Source of the DNA: Hoeflea_A sp965228785
GTDB lineage: Bacteria > Pseudomonadota > Alphaproteobacteria > Rhizobiales > Rhizobiaceae
DNA length: 64,000 nt
Reading direction: 5' to 3'
Assembly (NCBI GenBank): GCA_965228785.1
Contig: CBDDIF010000002.1
Location: 1,364,001-1,428,000 of the forward strand
Part shown: piece by piece, positions 1 through 7,717 of the stretch
How the letters are laid out: the number at the start of each line of letters is the position of its first letter
How positions within the stretch are numbered: position 1 is the stretch's first letter
The notes under the pieces: model-generated
Databases searched by the model: none
What the model was told of the DNA's origin: nothing
The model's input: only the letters and a program-made list of their open reading frames with translations
Translations under genes and position numbers: made by a program

Positions 1-673
1 TGCTCGGGCGCTGTTCGATCGGCAATTGTGCGCCATCGACGACCATCGAAGCGTCCGGTTTTGCATCGAAGATCAGCTTCTTCGAGGTCGCAAGCGGAAC
101 TGTTGCATCGACCGCGCCGGCGATCAATGCCGCCTGCCCGTCGATCGGCTCCATGTTGACGCGCGTGATCGGCATATCCTTCAGGCCGTTTACTTCAAGC
201 GCCACGTCGAGGAAGAAGTCGAAGTTCGATCCTGACGTCACAGCAATCTTGCGCCCCTCCAGATCGGCAAGCGTCTTCACATCCGGCAACCCGATAATCG
301 TGAACAGTCCACTGGCGTCGCCGCAGATCGAGATTTCCCGGAAATCGGCAACCTTGCGGAACATAGCTGCCAGCGGCGGCACCGAGCCGACGGTGATGAC
401 ATCGACAGAGCCGCCCACCATTGCTTCGATTGCTGGCGGACCTGATGGGAATACGCTGAATTCCATATCGACACCCGGGGCAAACCCCTGATCCTGGACA
501 AGCCAGTACATGCCGAAAGAGTAGGCCGGGATAATGCCAACCCGAATCTTTTCATTGGCCGCATGTGCTTTGCCGATGAAGAAACTTGGAGCTGCAAGCC
601 CGGTTGCGGCCGCGCCCACTGTCCCCTTCAGCACGGTGCGGCGTGTCACTGTCTTGGTCTTGGTTTCCGTCAT
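1..673 (-). CDS. ABC transporter substrate-binding protein, NMT1/SsuA-like (3' end beyond window)
   Basis: Periplasmic binding protein of the nitrate/sulfonate/taurine (NMT1/THI5-like) type, which would deliver a small organic solute to an ABC importer. The N-terminus has a twin-arginine signal (TRRTVLKG at residues 10-17), a hydrophobic stretch and an AHA-like cleavage site near residue 37, so Tat export is likely. The mature part begins with a KIRVGIIPAYSFG-type strand followed by the lobe-I pattern (GGSVDVITVGSVPPLAA). About 224 residues are visible; the C-terminal lobe and any permease or ATPase genes lie outside the window. The start at 673 follows a good GGGAGGAAG ribosome site. A palindrome at 716-737 lies 43 bp upstream and recurs at two other promoters in the first 10 kb, so I infer co-regulation with the sulfatase and aldolase operons. 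The ligand cannot be told from sequence. Confidence 0.85.
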   Translation of the reverse strand, partial: MTETKTKTVTRRTVLKGTVGAAATGLAAPSFFIGKAHAANEKIRVGIIPAYSFGMYWLVQDQGFAPGVDMEFSVFPSGPPAIEAMVGGSVDVITVGSVPPLAAMFRKVADFREISICGDASGLFTIIGLPDVKTLADLEGRKIAVTSGSNFDFFLDVALEVNGLKDMPITRVNMEPIDGQAALIAGAVDATVPLATSKKLIFDAKPDASMVVDGAQLPIEQRPS

Positions 674-715
674 TGAGACTTCCTCCCTGGTCTATTCTAA
701 CGGTAAGAGCAGACT

Positions 716-737
716 ATTTCTACATATGACCAGAAAT
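716..737 (-). promoter_or_regulatory. Operator A of a three-site family (binding-protein gene)
   Basis: Read on the minus strand, the core is TTTCTGGTCATATGTAGAAA. The 6-bp ends (ATTTCT/AGAAAT) are perfectly symmetric and the inner CTGGT half matches sites B (2018-2039) and C (9908-9929). A possible -10 (AATAGT) follows immediately. HutC-subfamily GntR proteins such as DasR, NagR and PhnF are known to bind GGT-centred palindromes of this general form, and a UTRA-type GntR is encoded at 8976-9824. Binding by that protein is an inference. Confidence 0.55.
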
Positions 738-953
738 AATTTACTCCAATTCGACTTCCATGCTCTTCCTTGAACGAAAAAGTGACGTGGAAGACTGTCA
801 GGAACCGGTGTCTTCAGCCCGTTGACCGGTTGCTGCCAATTTTTTGTCGTCGCCTCCTGCGATGACTTCTTTGCAACAGGTAAGTCGCGTTTGTCCGCGG
901 CCAGTTACAATTGCCATCATAGCTAGGCCCGTGTCATAATGACAAATAATGTT

Positions 954-994
954 TTGCCACGCTGCGATAAAAACAATTTATCGCAGCGTGGCAA
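954..994. repeat. Perfect 18-bp inverted repeat with 5-nt spacer upstream of lysR
   Basis: Left arm 954-971 (TTGCCACGCTGCGATAAA), spacer AACAA, right arm 977-994, with no mismatch. The right arm ends 12 bp before the start codon of the LysR gene, so in its mRNA it would form a very stable hairpin over the 5' leader. It is longer and more perfect than an ordinary LysR box (T-N11-A). It could be an operator, an mRNA structure limiting translation, or a small palindromic repeat element. Confidence 0.8.
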
Positions 995-1006
995 TCGGGG
1001 CTCACA

Positions 1007-1930
1007 ATGGATGTCAAACACCTTCGCTATTTTATCGCCGTTGCCGACCATAACTCGATCACCAAGGCGGCTGAGGCCATCAATCTGACCCAGCCCGCTG
1101 TTACGATCGGAATTCGCGAGCTGGAAAAGGAAGTCGGTGTGCCGCTGTTCGACCGACTGCCCAGGGGGATGCGGCTGAACCGCTTCGGCGAAGCCCTCTA
1201 TCGGCATGCACAGGTCGTATTTTTGCAGATGGAAAACGCAGCCGACGAGATCGCCCACCTGAGAGACCGTCCAACCACCGAGGTCCGCATCGGCGCGGGA
1301 CCGATCTGGTTGCGCGAATACCTGTCGCCAATCATCGCCGAAATGTCGCGTCGTTATCCGGAGGTCGAATTTGTCATACGAAGCGGATTCGATCATCAGA
1401 TGCTGAGCATGTTGCGGAAAGGGGAAATCGACTTTGCCCTGTCCGAGATCGCCATTGTCGAGGACAGCGATGACGACATGGTCACGACAGCGTTCTTCAA
1501 GTCGGAATACCGCATCGTCTGTTCGAAATCCCACCCGCTGGCGGCTTCCGAATCCATCTGGCTCGACGCGACAATCGCCTATCCCTGGGCAGTCGCCGAC
1601 CAGGCGGAGTTTGCCCAAACACGCCTGAGCGGCCTTTTCGCCGCGCACAACCTGCCCCAACCCACCATCACCGTTCGCTCAAGCTCGCTCGATTTCATCT
1701 ACCATTATCTCGTCAATACCGACGCGCTGAGCTTTGTCGCTGGCATGTCCAACGCCCGTCTGGACCAGCGGATGCTGGTTCCGCTCGATGTCGAATTGCA
1801 GTGGCCGGAACTGAAGACCGGTGTCATCCGTCGCAAAAACGACTGGATATCGTCCGTTGCGGAAGAGGTGATTTCAGAGATCCAACGCGTCTATGGCAAC
1901 CATGCGGGAACTATTGAATCCGTGCGCTAA
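1007..1930 (+). CDS. LysR-family transcriptional regulator
   Basis: 307 residues, the usual LysR length. The N-terminal winged helix-turn-helix (residues about 1-60) is canonical: MDVKHLRYFIAVADHNSITKAAEAINLTQPAVTIGIRELEKEVG. A linker helix and a periplasmic-binding-protein-type effector domain follow (about 90-295). The gene stands alone, transcribed divergently from the binding-protein gene and in the same direction as the sulfatase operon 180 bp downstream. The ATG at 1007 is the only sensible start because it precedes the HTH directly, but the ribosome site is weak (GGGG) and sits beside an 18-bp inverted repeat, suggesting tight or autoregulated expression. Its targets are unknown; the sulfatase operon and the binding-protein gene are the obvious candidates. 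Confidence 0.9.
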   Translation: MDVKHLRYFIAVADHNSITKAAEAINLTQPAVTIGIRELEKEVGVPLFDRLPRGMRLNRFGEALYRHAQVVFLQMENAADEIAHLRDRPTTEVRIGAGPIWLREYLSPIIAEMSRRYPEVEFVIRSGFDHQMLSMLRKGEIDFALSEIAIVEDSDDDMVTTAFFKSEYRIVCSKSHPLAASESIWLDATIAYPWAVADQAEFAQTRLSGLFAAHNLPQPTITVRSSSLDFIYHYLVNTDALSFVAGMSNARLDQRMLVPLDVELQWPELKTGVIRRKNDWISSVAEEVISEIQRVYGNHAGTIESVR

Positions 1931-2013
1931 AGGGTCCGATTTCCTAGAGGGAAGGCGCGCCGCTGAGCAAACCTGATCTCGCCCTTTAATAAGGGAAGGC
2001 ATAAATCCCGGCC

Positions 2014-2042
2014 TTGAATTTCTGATTATTACCAGATATTGT
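2014..2042 (+). promoter_or_regulatory. Sulfatase-operon promoter with operator B in the spacer
   Basis: TTGAAT (2014-2019), a 17-bp spacer and TATTGT (2037-2042) form a plausible sigma-70 promoter. The spacer is filled by the palindrome at 2018-2039 (core CTGATTATTACCAG), which resembles site C including its left flank (GCCTTRAATTTCTG). A repressor bound here would block RNA polymerase. It lies 68 bp before the sulfatase start. Confidence 0.55.
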
Positions 2043-2109
2043 CCGACACCGTTCCAGCCCGCCCGCATCGGAGACGGCATGCAATTTTGGGGCTGGTCAT
2101 CGATCCGGA

Positions 2110-3657
2110 GTGCCTGAAGTGAACGTCATCCTCATTCTCGTTGACAGCCTGAACAAGGACTGTCTGTCGATCTACAATTCCCAGACCGAGTGCCGAACTC
2201 CCGCCCTGCAGGCTTTTGCCGACAAGTCCTTTGTTTTTGACAATCATTTCATTGCCAGCCTGCCCTGCATGCCGGCGCGCCGCGAAATTTTCGCCGGCCG
2301 CAAGGAGTTCATGTGGCGGCCGTGGGGTCCGTTGGAAGTTTTCGATCCGCGCCTGCCACGCATCGTCCAGGATGCCGGACACAACACGGCGATTGTCACC
2401 GACCACTATCACTACTGGGAAGAGACTGCGAACGGCTACATCCAAGGCTTCATGTCGGCGAAATTCATTCGCGGCCACGAGTCGGATTACGAAAAGCTGC
2501 GGAGCAAGGGTCCAGTGCCCAAATGGGTCGACAAGATGTGCGAATTCCGGTCACCGGAGCACATGTACCAGTACTACGAAAACGTCAAGGATTTCAAAGG
2601 GGAAGAAGATTTTTTCCCGGCCAAGACCTTCACCGCTGCAGCGAAGTGGCTGGAAGACTATGCCGATCGTGGACCGTTCTTTCTGCAGATCGAGAGCTTT
2701 GACGTGCATGAGCCTTTCCATGTGCCGGAGCCTTATGCCTCCATGTACACGGACAGCGGCAGCGCCGACGAATTCAACATCTGGCCGCCCTACCAGATGT
2801 ATGACGACCTGGCGGCATTCATGGAGCAGACCTCACCGGAGGAACTGGCTTTCCTGCGTTCCCAATACATGGGCAAGACCACCATGGTGGATCGCTGGCT
2901 CGGCACCTTGTTCGAGAAGCTCGATGCCTTATCCCTTTGGGACGACACGGTCGTCATTTTCACAACCGACCATGGCCATGACCTCGGCGAACGCGGCGTG
3001 TTCGGTAAACAGTACCCGCACTATGACAGCCATGCGAACATTCCGATGATCGTCTGGCATCCTGAACACGAAGGCGGCAAACGGGTCGGAGGTCTCACTC
3101 AGACTGTCGATATCTTCGCCAGTGTCATCGAGGCGGCGGGTGGCGATCTTCCCGAAGAAAACCGGCACAGCGTCAGTTTCCTGCCGCTGATCAAGTCGAC
3201 CGATGACAAGACGCACGGCGCCATCCTCTACGGCACGTTCGGCCAGGGCGTGTGTGTGACGGACGGCGACTGGACCCTGTTTCGCTCGCCGATCACCGGC
3301 AAGCCTCTCTACAACTACTCAACCATGATTGCCCGGCCGCTGATCGTCGACAACCCGGTCGACGGCCGGGTGGGTGCTGCGCCAGCCCGCCCGGTGGATC
3401 AGCAGGAATACGACCCGACGATCCCCTACCCTCTTTGGAAAATGCCGATCACGATCGACCCGCGCACCCACAAACATTTTTTGTTCAACCGGACAGAAGA
3501 CCCCGGACAAACACGCAATCTGTGGGAATCGGAACCGCAACAGCGAGACCGCATGCTGTCGCTTATGCGTGCCCTGCTCGAACAGGAAGGCTATCCGCCC
3601 GAGCAACTGGAGCGTCTGGGCCTAACCGACATCGATCCTGCGCCTGGCGTCAACTGA
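2110..3657 (+). CDS. Type I sulfatase (alkaline-phosphatase superfamily)
   Basis: 515 residues, hydrolysing a sulfate (or phosphonate/phosphate) monoester. The formylglycine motif C-x-P-x-R is present as CMPAR at residues 53-57, so C53 would be oxidised to formylglycine. Metal-binding residues are visible at D12 near the N-terminus (ILILVDSL) and D287-H288 (FTTDHGHDLGERG). No signal peptide is seen, so the enzyme should be cytoplasmic. The start is GTG at 2110. It heads an operon with a CoA ligase one base after its stop, which implies the desulfated product enters a CoA-dependent route. The family includes arylsulfatases, choline sulfatase and phosphonate monoester hydrolases, so the natural ester is not determined by sequence. 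Confidence 0.88.
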   Translation: MPEVNVILILVDSLNKDCLSIYNSQTECRTPALQAFADKSFVFDNHFIASLPCMPARREIFAGRKEFMWRPWGPLEVFDPRLPRIVQDAGHNTAIVTDHYHYWEETANGYIQGFMSAKFIRGHESDYEKLRSKGPVPKWVDKMCEFRSPEHMYQYYENVKDFKGEEDFFPAKTFTAAAKWLEDYADRGPFFLQIESFDVHEPFHVPEPYASMYTDSGSADEFNIWPPYQMYDDLAAFMEQTSPEELAFLRSQYMGKTTMVDRWLGTLFEKLDALSLWDDTVVIFTTDHGHDLGERGVFGKQYPHYDSHANIPMIVWHPEHEGGKRVGGLTQTVDIFASVIEAAGGDLPEENRHSVSFLPLIKSTDDKTHGAILYGTFGQGVCVTDGDWTLFRSPITGKPLYNYSTMIARPLIVDNPVDGRVGAAPARPVDQQEYDPTIPYPLWKMPITIDPRTHKHFLFNRTEDPGQTRNLWESEPQQRDRMLSLMRALLEQEGYPPEQLERLGLTDIDPAPGVN

Positions 3658-3658
3658 C

Positions 3659-5629
3659 ATGCAGCAGGCCTATTCGACCGATAGCGACATCCTGTGGCGG
3701 CCATCCGTGACCGACATGGAGCAATCGGCGCTGGCGCGTTTTGCTCACAAGTGCGGCTACCTCATCAACGACTACCCGGCGCTGCATGCCTGGTCGACCA
3801 GCGACCCCGGAGCATTCTGGAGCGCCTTATGGGACTTTGCCGACATCATCGGAGACAAGGGCGGCGTCCCATTTGCTCCCGATGCCGACGCATGGATGAC
3901 GGGGGCGCGCTTCTTTCCTGAAGCCAGGCTCAATCTGGCGGAAAACCTGTTGCGCGGCGCGGCTTCCGATCCAGTCGTTCATGCGGTCTGCGAGACCGGG
4001 GCCGCCGGCTCAACTACCCGTTGTGAATTGCGTGACCGGGTGGCGCGGGCAGCCGATGGCTTGCGCAGTGCCGGTGTTCGTCCGGGTGACCGTGTCGCCG
4101 GTGTCCTGCCAAATACGCCGGAAGCGCTGGTGGCTCTTTTGGCCACGCTTGCCGTTGGTGGCGTCTGGACCTCCTGCTCTCCGGACTTCGGCACGGCAGC
4201 TATCGTCGACCGTCTGGGCCAGGTGGCGCCGAAGGTTCTCTTTGCTGCTCCGATCTACCGCTATGGCGGTCGGATGCACGACATATCGCAGCGCCTGACA
4301 GAGGTTCTGAACGGGATGGAGAGCGTCGAGACGCTGGTGCTCAGCGGTGCCGAATGCACGGTGGCTGCGCGCGAAAGAGTGACGATCGTCTCGCAGGAAG
4401 ACTTCGGCGATCCGTCAACGCTCCGCTTCGAACGCCTGCCTTTCGATCAACCGGCCTACATTCTTTACACTTCCGGAACCACCGGAGCTCCCAAGGCCAT
4501 CGTGCACCGGGCCGGCGGCGTCCTGCTGCAGCATGTGAAGGAACACATGCTGCACGGCGACGTTCGGCCCGGTGACACGGTGATCTGGTACACCAACACC
4601 GCGTGGATGATGTATCACTGGATGATCTCTGCTTTGGGCTGCGGCGCTGCGGTGGTGCTTTACGACGGCGCGCCGGTACTGAAAACTGAGCATGGGCTCG
4701 ACCCATCACCGTTGTGGAAGCTTGCAGAAGATTTCGAGGTCACGCATCTCGGTGTAAGCCCAAAATACCTGGCGACACTCGCGGCAGAGAACTACCGCCC
4801 CGGGAAGCGGCACGACCTGACTGCCTTGCGGGCTCTGCTGGCCTGTGGCGCGCCCACCCTGCCCCATCAGTTCGACTGGATTTACGACGCGATCAAGCCG
4901 GACATGATGTTTGCGTCGATAAGTGGCGGCACGGAGATCCTGGGCAGTTTTCTGATCGGTTCGCCCACCCATGCTGTGCGCCGGGGCCAACTGACCGTGC
5001 CGGCACTCGGTCACGCGATCGCGGTGCTCGACGACCGGGGCATCCCGGTGGTCGGCCGCCGCGGCGACCTGGTCTGCACCGAGCCGTTTCCATCCATGCC
5101 GCTTACTTTCTGGGGCGATGGCGGCGACGCCCGTTACCGCGCCACCTATTTCGGAGACCGGCCGGAAATCTGGACCCATGGCGATATTGCCGAACTGGTG
5201 TCAACCGGCGGAGGTTTCGTGCACGGTCGTTCGGACAGCACCCTGAAACCGGGCGGTGTTCGAATCGGGATCTCCGAAATCTATGCCGCCTGCGAGACAT
5301 TTCCGGAAATCGACGACTTTGTCGTTTTTGGCGCCGTCCACGATGGCGACGAGGAAGTCGTGCTCTGCCTCAAGCCGTGCGCCAGTGCAAAGATCAATGA
5401 TGAGTTGGTTGGCCGGATCCGCGGAAAAATCCGCACCGAGGCATCGCCGCGGCATGTGCCTGCGCGTGTCCATGTTGTCTCCGAAATCCCCTATACGATC
5501 AACGGCAAGCGAGTGGAAAGCGCAGCGCGCACGGCTGTAGCCGGCGGCGATATCAAAAACCTCTCTTCACTGGCCAACCCAGCTTGTATCGACGAGTACC
5601 GCCATCTCGACCGGGAGGCGGCACTGTGA
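3659..5629 (+). CDS. Acetoacetyl-CoA synthetase-like AMP-forming acid-CoA ligase
   Basis: 656 residues, the full length of acetoacetate-CoA ligases. It activates a short 3-oxo acid with ATP and CoA. The N-terminal HAWSTSDPGAFWSALWDF segment is typical of acetyl/acetoacetyl-CoA synthetases. The adenylation P-loop is ILYTSGTTGAPKAIVH near residue 270, then SGGTEILGSF, a THGD motif, and a C-terminal YTINGKRVE containing the catalytic Lys. The ATG at 3659 follows the sulfatase stop by one base, and the gene overlaps the thiolase-like gene at its 3' end. In context the substrate may be a larger 3-oxo acid rather than acetoacetate. Confidence 0.88.
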   Translation: MQQAYSTDSDILWRPSVTDMEQSALARFAHKCGYLINDYPALHAWSTSDPGAFWSALWDFADIIGDKGGVPFAPDADAWMTGARFFPEARLNLAENLLRGAASDPVVHAVCETGAAGSTTRCELRDRVARAADGLRSAGVRPGDRVAGVLPNTPEALVALLATLAVGGVWTSCSPDFGTAAIVDRLGQVAPKVLFAAPIYRYGGRMHDISQRLTEVLNGMESVETLVLSGAECTVAARERVTIVSQEDFGDPSTLRFERLPFDQPAYILYTSGTTGAPKAIVHRAGGVLLQHVKEHMLHGDVRPGDTVIWYTNTAWMMYHWMISALGCGAAVVLYDGAPVLKTEHGLDPSPLWKLAEDFEVTHLGVSPKYLATLAAENYRPGKRHDLTALRALLACGAPTLPHQFDWIYDAIKPDMMFASISGGTEILGSFLIGSPTHAVRRGQLTVPALGHAIAVLDDRGIPVVGRRGDLVCTEPFPSMPLTFWGDGGDARYRATYFGDRPEIWTHGDIAELVSTGGGFVHGRSDSTLKPGGVRIGISEIYAACETFPEIDDFVVFGAVHDGDEEVVLCLKPCASAKINDELVGRIRGKIRTEASPRHVPARVHVVSEIPYTINGKRVESAARTAVAGGDIKNLSSLANPACIDEYRHLDREAAL

Positions 5630-6786
5630 CCCGGCAATGGTCTTCCGCCGCCATAACCGGCATTGGAGAGCTCAAACCCCAACGTCGCACCGATGGTGTT
5701 ACCACGATGGAATTGCTGGCCAGGGTTTCGCGGCTCGCGGCGCTCGACGCCGGTGTTGAGCCCGGCGAGATCGACGGTCTGCTTGTCGGACCGCAGGTGG
5801 GTGAGACGCCGCAGCACGTGCCCGCGACGGTCGCGGAGTATCTCGGCCTGCAGCCGACGATGTCGAATGTCGTAGACCTCGGCGGCGCTTCCGGGCCCGG
5901 CATGATCTGGCGTGCCATCGCGGCAATCGAGGCCGGCATGTGCGAAACGGTCCTGTGCGTGCTCGGCAACCACCGCAATCCGGAGGCCCCGCGCTCTCCC
6001 AACCGCAATCCGATCCGCGAGTTTGACGTTCCCTTTGGCGCATCGGGTGCCAATTTGTCTTACGCGCTGCTCATGCAGGCGCACATGGCAGCCTACGATT
6101 GCCCCCCAGATGATTATGCGTTGGTCGCTGCCGGAGCCCGGGCCAATGCACAGCTCAATCCGATGGCGATCTTCCACGGCCAGCCGGCGAGTGTCGAGGA
6201 GGTGCTGGCCTCGCCCATGGTCACGTCGCCGCTGCATCTGTTCGAAATCGTCATGCCGGTTGCCGGCGGCGAAGCGGTGATCGTCACATCTGAAAAACGA
6301 ACATCGCGAAGCCCCCACAAGCCTGTGTGTCTTCTGGGCGCAGGAGAAAAAATCACCCACCGCGCCGTGAGTCAGGCGCCGAGCCTCACATCCGGACCCT
6401 TGAAGCCGTCCATGGAGCGGGCGTTCGCTCAGGCCGGCATGCGGGCCAAAGACATGCGCTTTCTATCGCTCTACGACTGCTACACGATCATGGTCGCAAC
6501 GACGATCGAAGATGCCGGGTTGTGTGCACCGGGCGAGTTTGGTGCTTTCCTGCGCGATTCGGGCACCGGACCGGAAGCCCTTTATCCACTTAACACCCAT
6601 GGTGGTCAGCTAGGCTTCGGCCAGCCGGACCTCGCCGGCGGCATGACGCATGTCGTCGAAGCCGTACGTCAACTGCGCGGCGAAGCCGAGGGCCGGCAAA
6701 TCGCCGACGCCACCAGCGCCCTGGTCACGGGCAACGGTGCGACGATGAGCGAGGCGGTCGCGCTCGTATTGGGAGCGGAAGCATGA
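5626..6786 (+). CDS. Thiolase-like (SCP-x/lipid-transfer) protein lacking the nucleophilic Cys
   Basis: 386 residues from GTG 5626, which overlaps the preceding stop (GTGA) and follows a GGGAGG site; longer upstream frames have no better start. The fold is that of SCP-x type thiolases (ITGIGEL, GMIWRAIAAIEAGMCETVL, NTHGGQLGFGQP). Where thiolases have Cys in the CaSG motif this protein reads GGASG, with Ala at residue 88, so ordinary thiolytic cleavage is unlikely. It is followed by a DUF35 OB-fold protein and a MaoC protein. That is the arrangement of actinobacterial Ltp2-ChsH2-ChsH1, in which a Cys-independent thiolase-fold protein acts as a retro-aldolase. I infer an acyl-CoA aldolase role. 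Confidence 0.8.
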   Translation: MTRQWSSAAITGIGELKPQRRTDGVTTMELLARVSRLAALDAGVEPGEIDGLLVGPQVGETPQHVPATVAEYLGLQPTMSNVVDLGGASGPGMIWRAIAAIEAGMCETVLCVLGNHRNPEAPRSPNRNPIREFDVPFGASGANLSYALLMQAHMAAYDCPPDDYALVAAGARANAQLNPMAIFHGQPASVEEVLASPMVTSPLHLFEIVMPVAGGEAVIVTSEKRTSRSPHKPVCLLGAGEKITHRAVSQAPSLTSGPLKPSMERAFAQAGMRAKDMRFLSLYDCYTIMVATTIEDAGLCAPGEFGAFLRDSGTGPEALYPLNTHGGQLGFGQPDLAGGMTHVVEAVRQLRGEAEGRQIADATSALVTGNGATMSEAVALVLGAEA

Positions 6787-7217
6787 ACAATCTCGCCGAG
6801 CTGAAAGTGCCGGGACCGACCATGGTCCCGCTGACCCAGCCGTTCTGGGATGCAGCCTCCGAGGGCCGGCTGTTGATCCAGCGTTGCCAGAACTGCGGCG
6901 CGGCGGTGTTTTATCCGCGCGGCATCTGCCCGAAATGCTGGTCTGAGAAACTTGAATGGGAACAGGCAAGCGGCCGGGGCACGCTCAAATCATTTTCCGA
7001 GGTGCACAAGCCCGGCCACCCGGCGTGGCAACCCGCCGCGCCCTACATCGTCGGACTGGTGACCCTGGAGGAAGGTCCTGTCATGCTGAGCCTGATCTTG
7101 CCCGGCGAGCGGCCGGTCACGGTTGGCGATGCGCTTGCTCTCGAACCAACCATCATCGGTGGAAGACAGCTGCCTGTTTTTCGACCGCAGAACGACCAAA
7201 CGGAGGAAACGATATGA
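6783..7217 (+). CDS. DUF35 OB-fold/zinc-ribbon acyl-CoA-associated protein
   Basis: 144 residues with an N-terminal zinc ribbon (CQNCGAAVF then CPKCWSE, C-x2-C-x11-C-x2-C, about residues 36-53) followed by an OB-fold (LKSFSEVHKPGHPAW, PYIVGLVTLEEGPVMLSLI). Such proteins are obligate partners of thiolase-like enzymes and help bind the CoA thioester. Its start overlaps the thiolase-like gene by 4 nt and its stop overlaps the MaoC gene by 4 nt, which supports a complex made by coupled translation. Confidence 0.88.
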   Translation: MNNLAELKVPGPTMVPLTQPFWDAASEGRLLIQRCQNCGAAVFYPRGICPKCWSEKLEWEQASGRGTLKSFSEVHKPGHPAWQPAAPYIVGLVTLEEGPVMLSLILPGERPVTVGDALALEPTIIGGRQLPVFRPQNDQTEETI

Positions 7218-7666
7218 GCGACGACAAACCGGACGGCTGGGCCGGCACAATCAAGGGAAAGCCGCAGGCAGGCCAGGTGGCGGAGCGCAGCCGCACCACC
7301 TCCATGAAGGATATCGAATCCTTCACCGAGATGACCGGTGACCGCAACCCCCTGCATTACGACCGGGAGCTTGCCGAAAAGTCGCCGTTCGGCAAACTTA
7401 TCGTCCAGGGCGGCGTCACCTCGGGCATCCTCAACGCACTCGTTGCCGAAGACCTGCCGGGCCCGGGCACGGTGTTCCTCGGTGTCGAATGGAAATTCGT
7501 CAAGGCCGTGGGCGTCGACGAAACCATCACCGGGCGGGTCGAGGTGGAGACGGTGCGCGATGACAAGCCGATCTGCACCATCAAGACGGAAGTTCTCAAC
7601 GGGGATGGCGAGGTCTGTCTGACGGGAACCGCCACCACCTATACGATGCCGCTGGTTGGGATTTAG
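7214..7666 (+). CDS. MaoC-like (R)-specific enoyl-CoA hydratase
   Basis: 150 residues from ATG 7214, which overlaps the preceding stop and follows GGAGG; a longer in-frame extension into the DUF35 gene is not used. The hydratase-2 motif is clear: FTEMTGDRNPLHYDRELAEKS, with the catalytic Asp and His in GDRNPLHYD. Single hot-dog domain. It should hydrate or dehydrate a 2-enoyl-CoA intermediate supplied by the upstream ligase before or after the C-C cleavage step proposed for the thiolase-like/DUF35 pair. Confidence 0.87.
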   Translation: MSDDKPDGWAGTIKGKPQAGQVAERSRTTSMKDIESFTEMTGDRNPLHYDRELAEKSPFGKLIVQGGVTSGILNALVAEDLPGPGTVFLGVEWKFVKAVGVDETITGRVEVETVRDDKPICTIKTEVLNGDGEVCLTGTATTYTMPLVGI

Positions 7667-7717
7667 AGCCTTTCCGGGTAATGAGGAGACTGCTTAACCG
7701 GGAAAAGGTATGTCGGC

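Larger units (their letters stand above)
674..1006. other. 333-bp regulatory intergenic region between the binding protein and the LysR gene
   Basis: No credible coding sequence. It contains the leftward promoter region of the binding-protein gene with one CTGGT-type palindrome (716-737) and, at its right end, an 18+18 bp perfect inverted repeat (954-994) abutting the LysR start. The stretch between them (about 740-950) shows nothing I can name. Confidence 0.7.
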
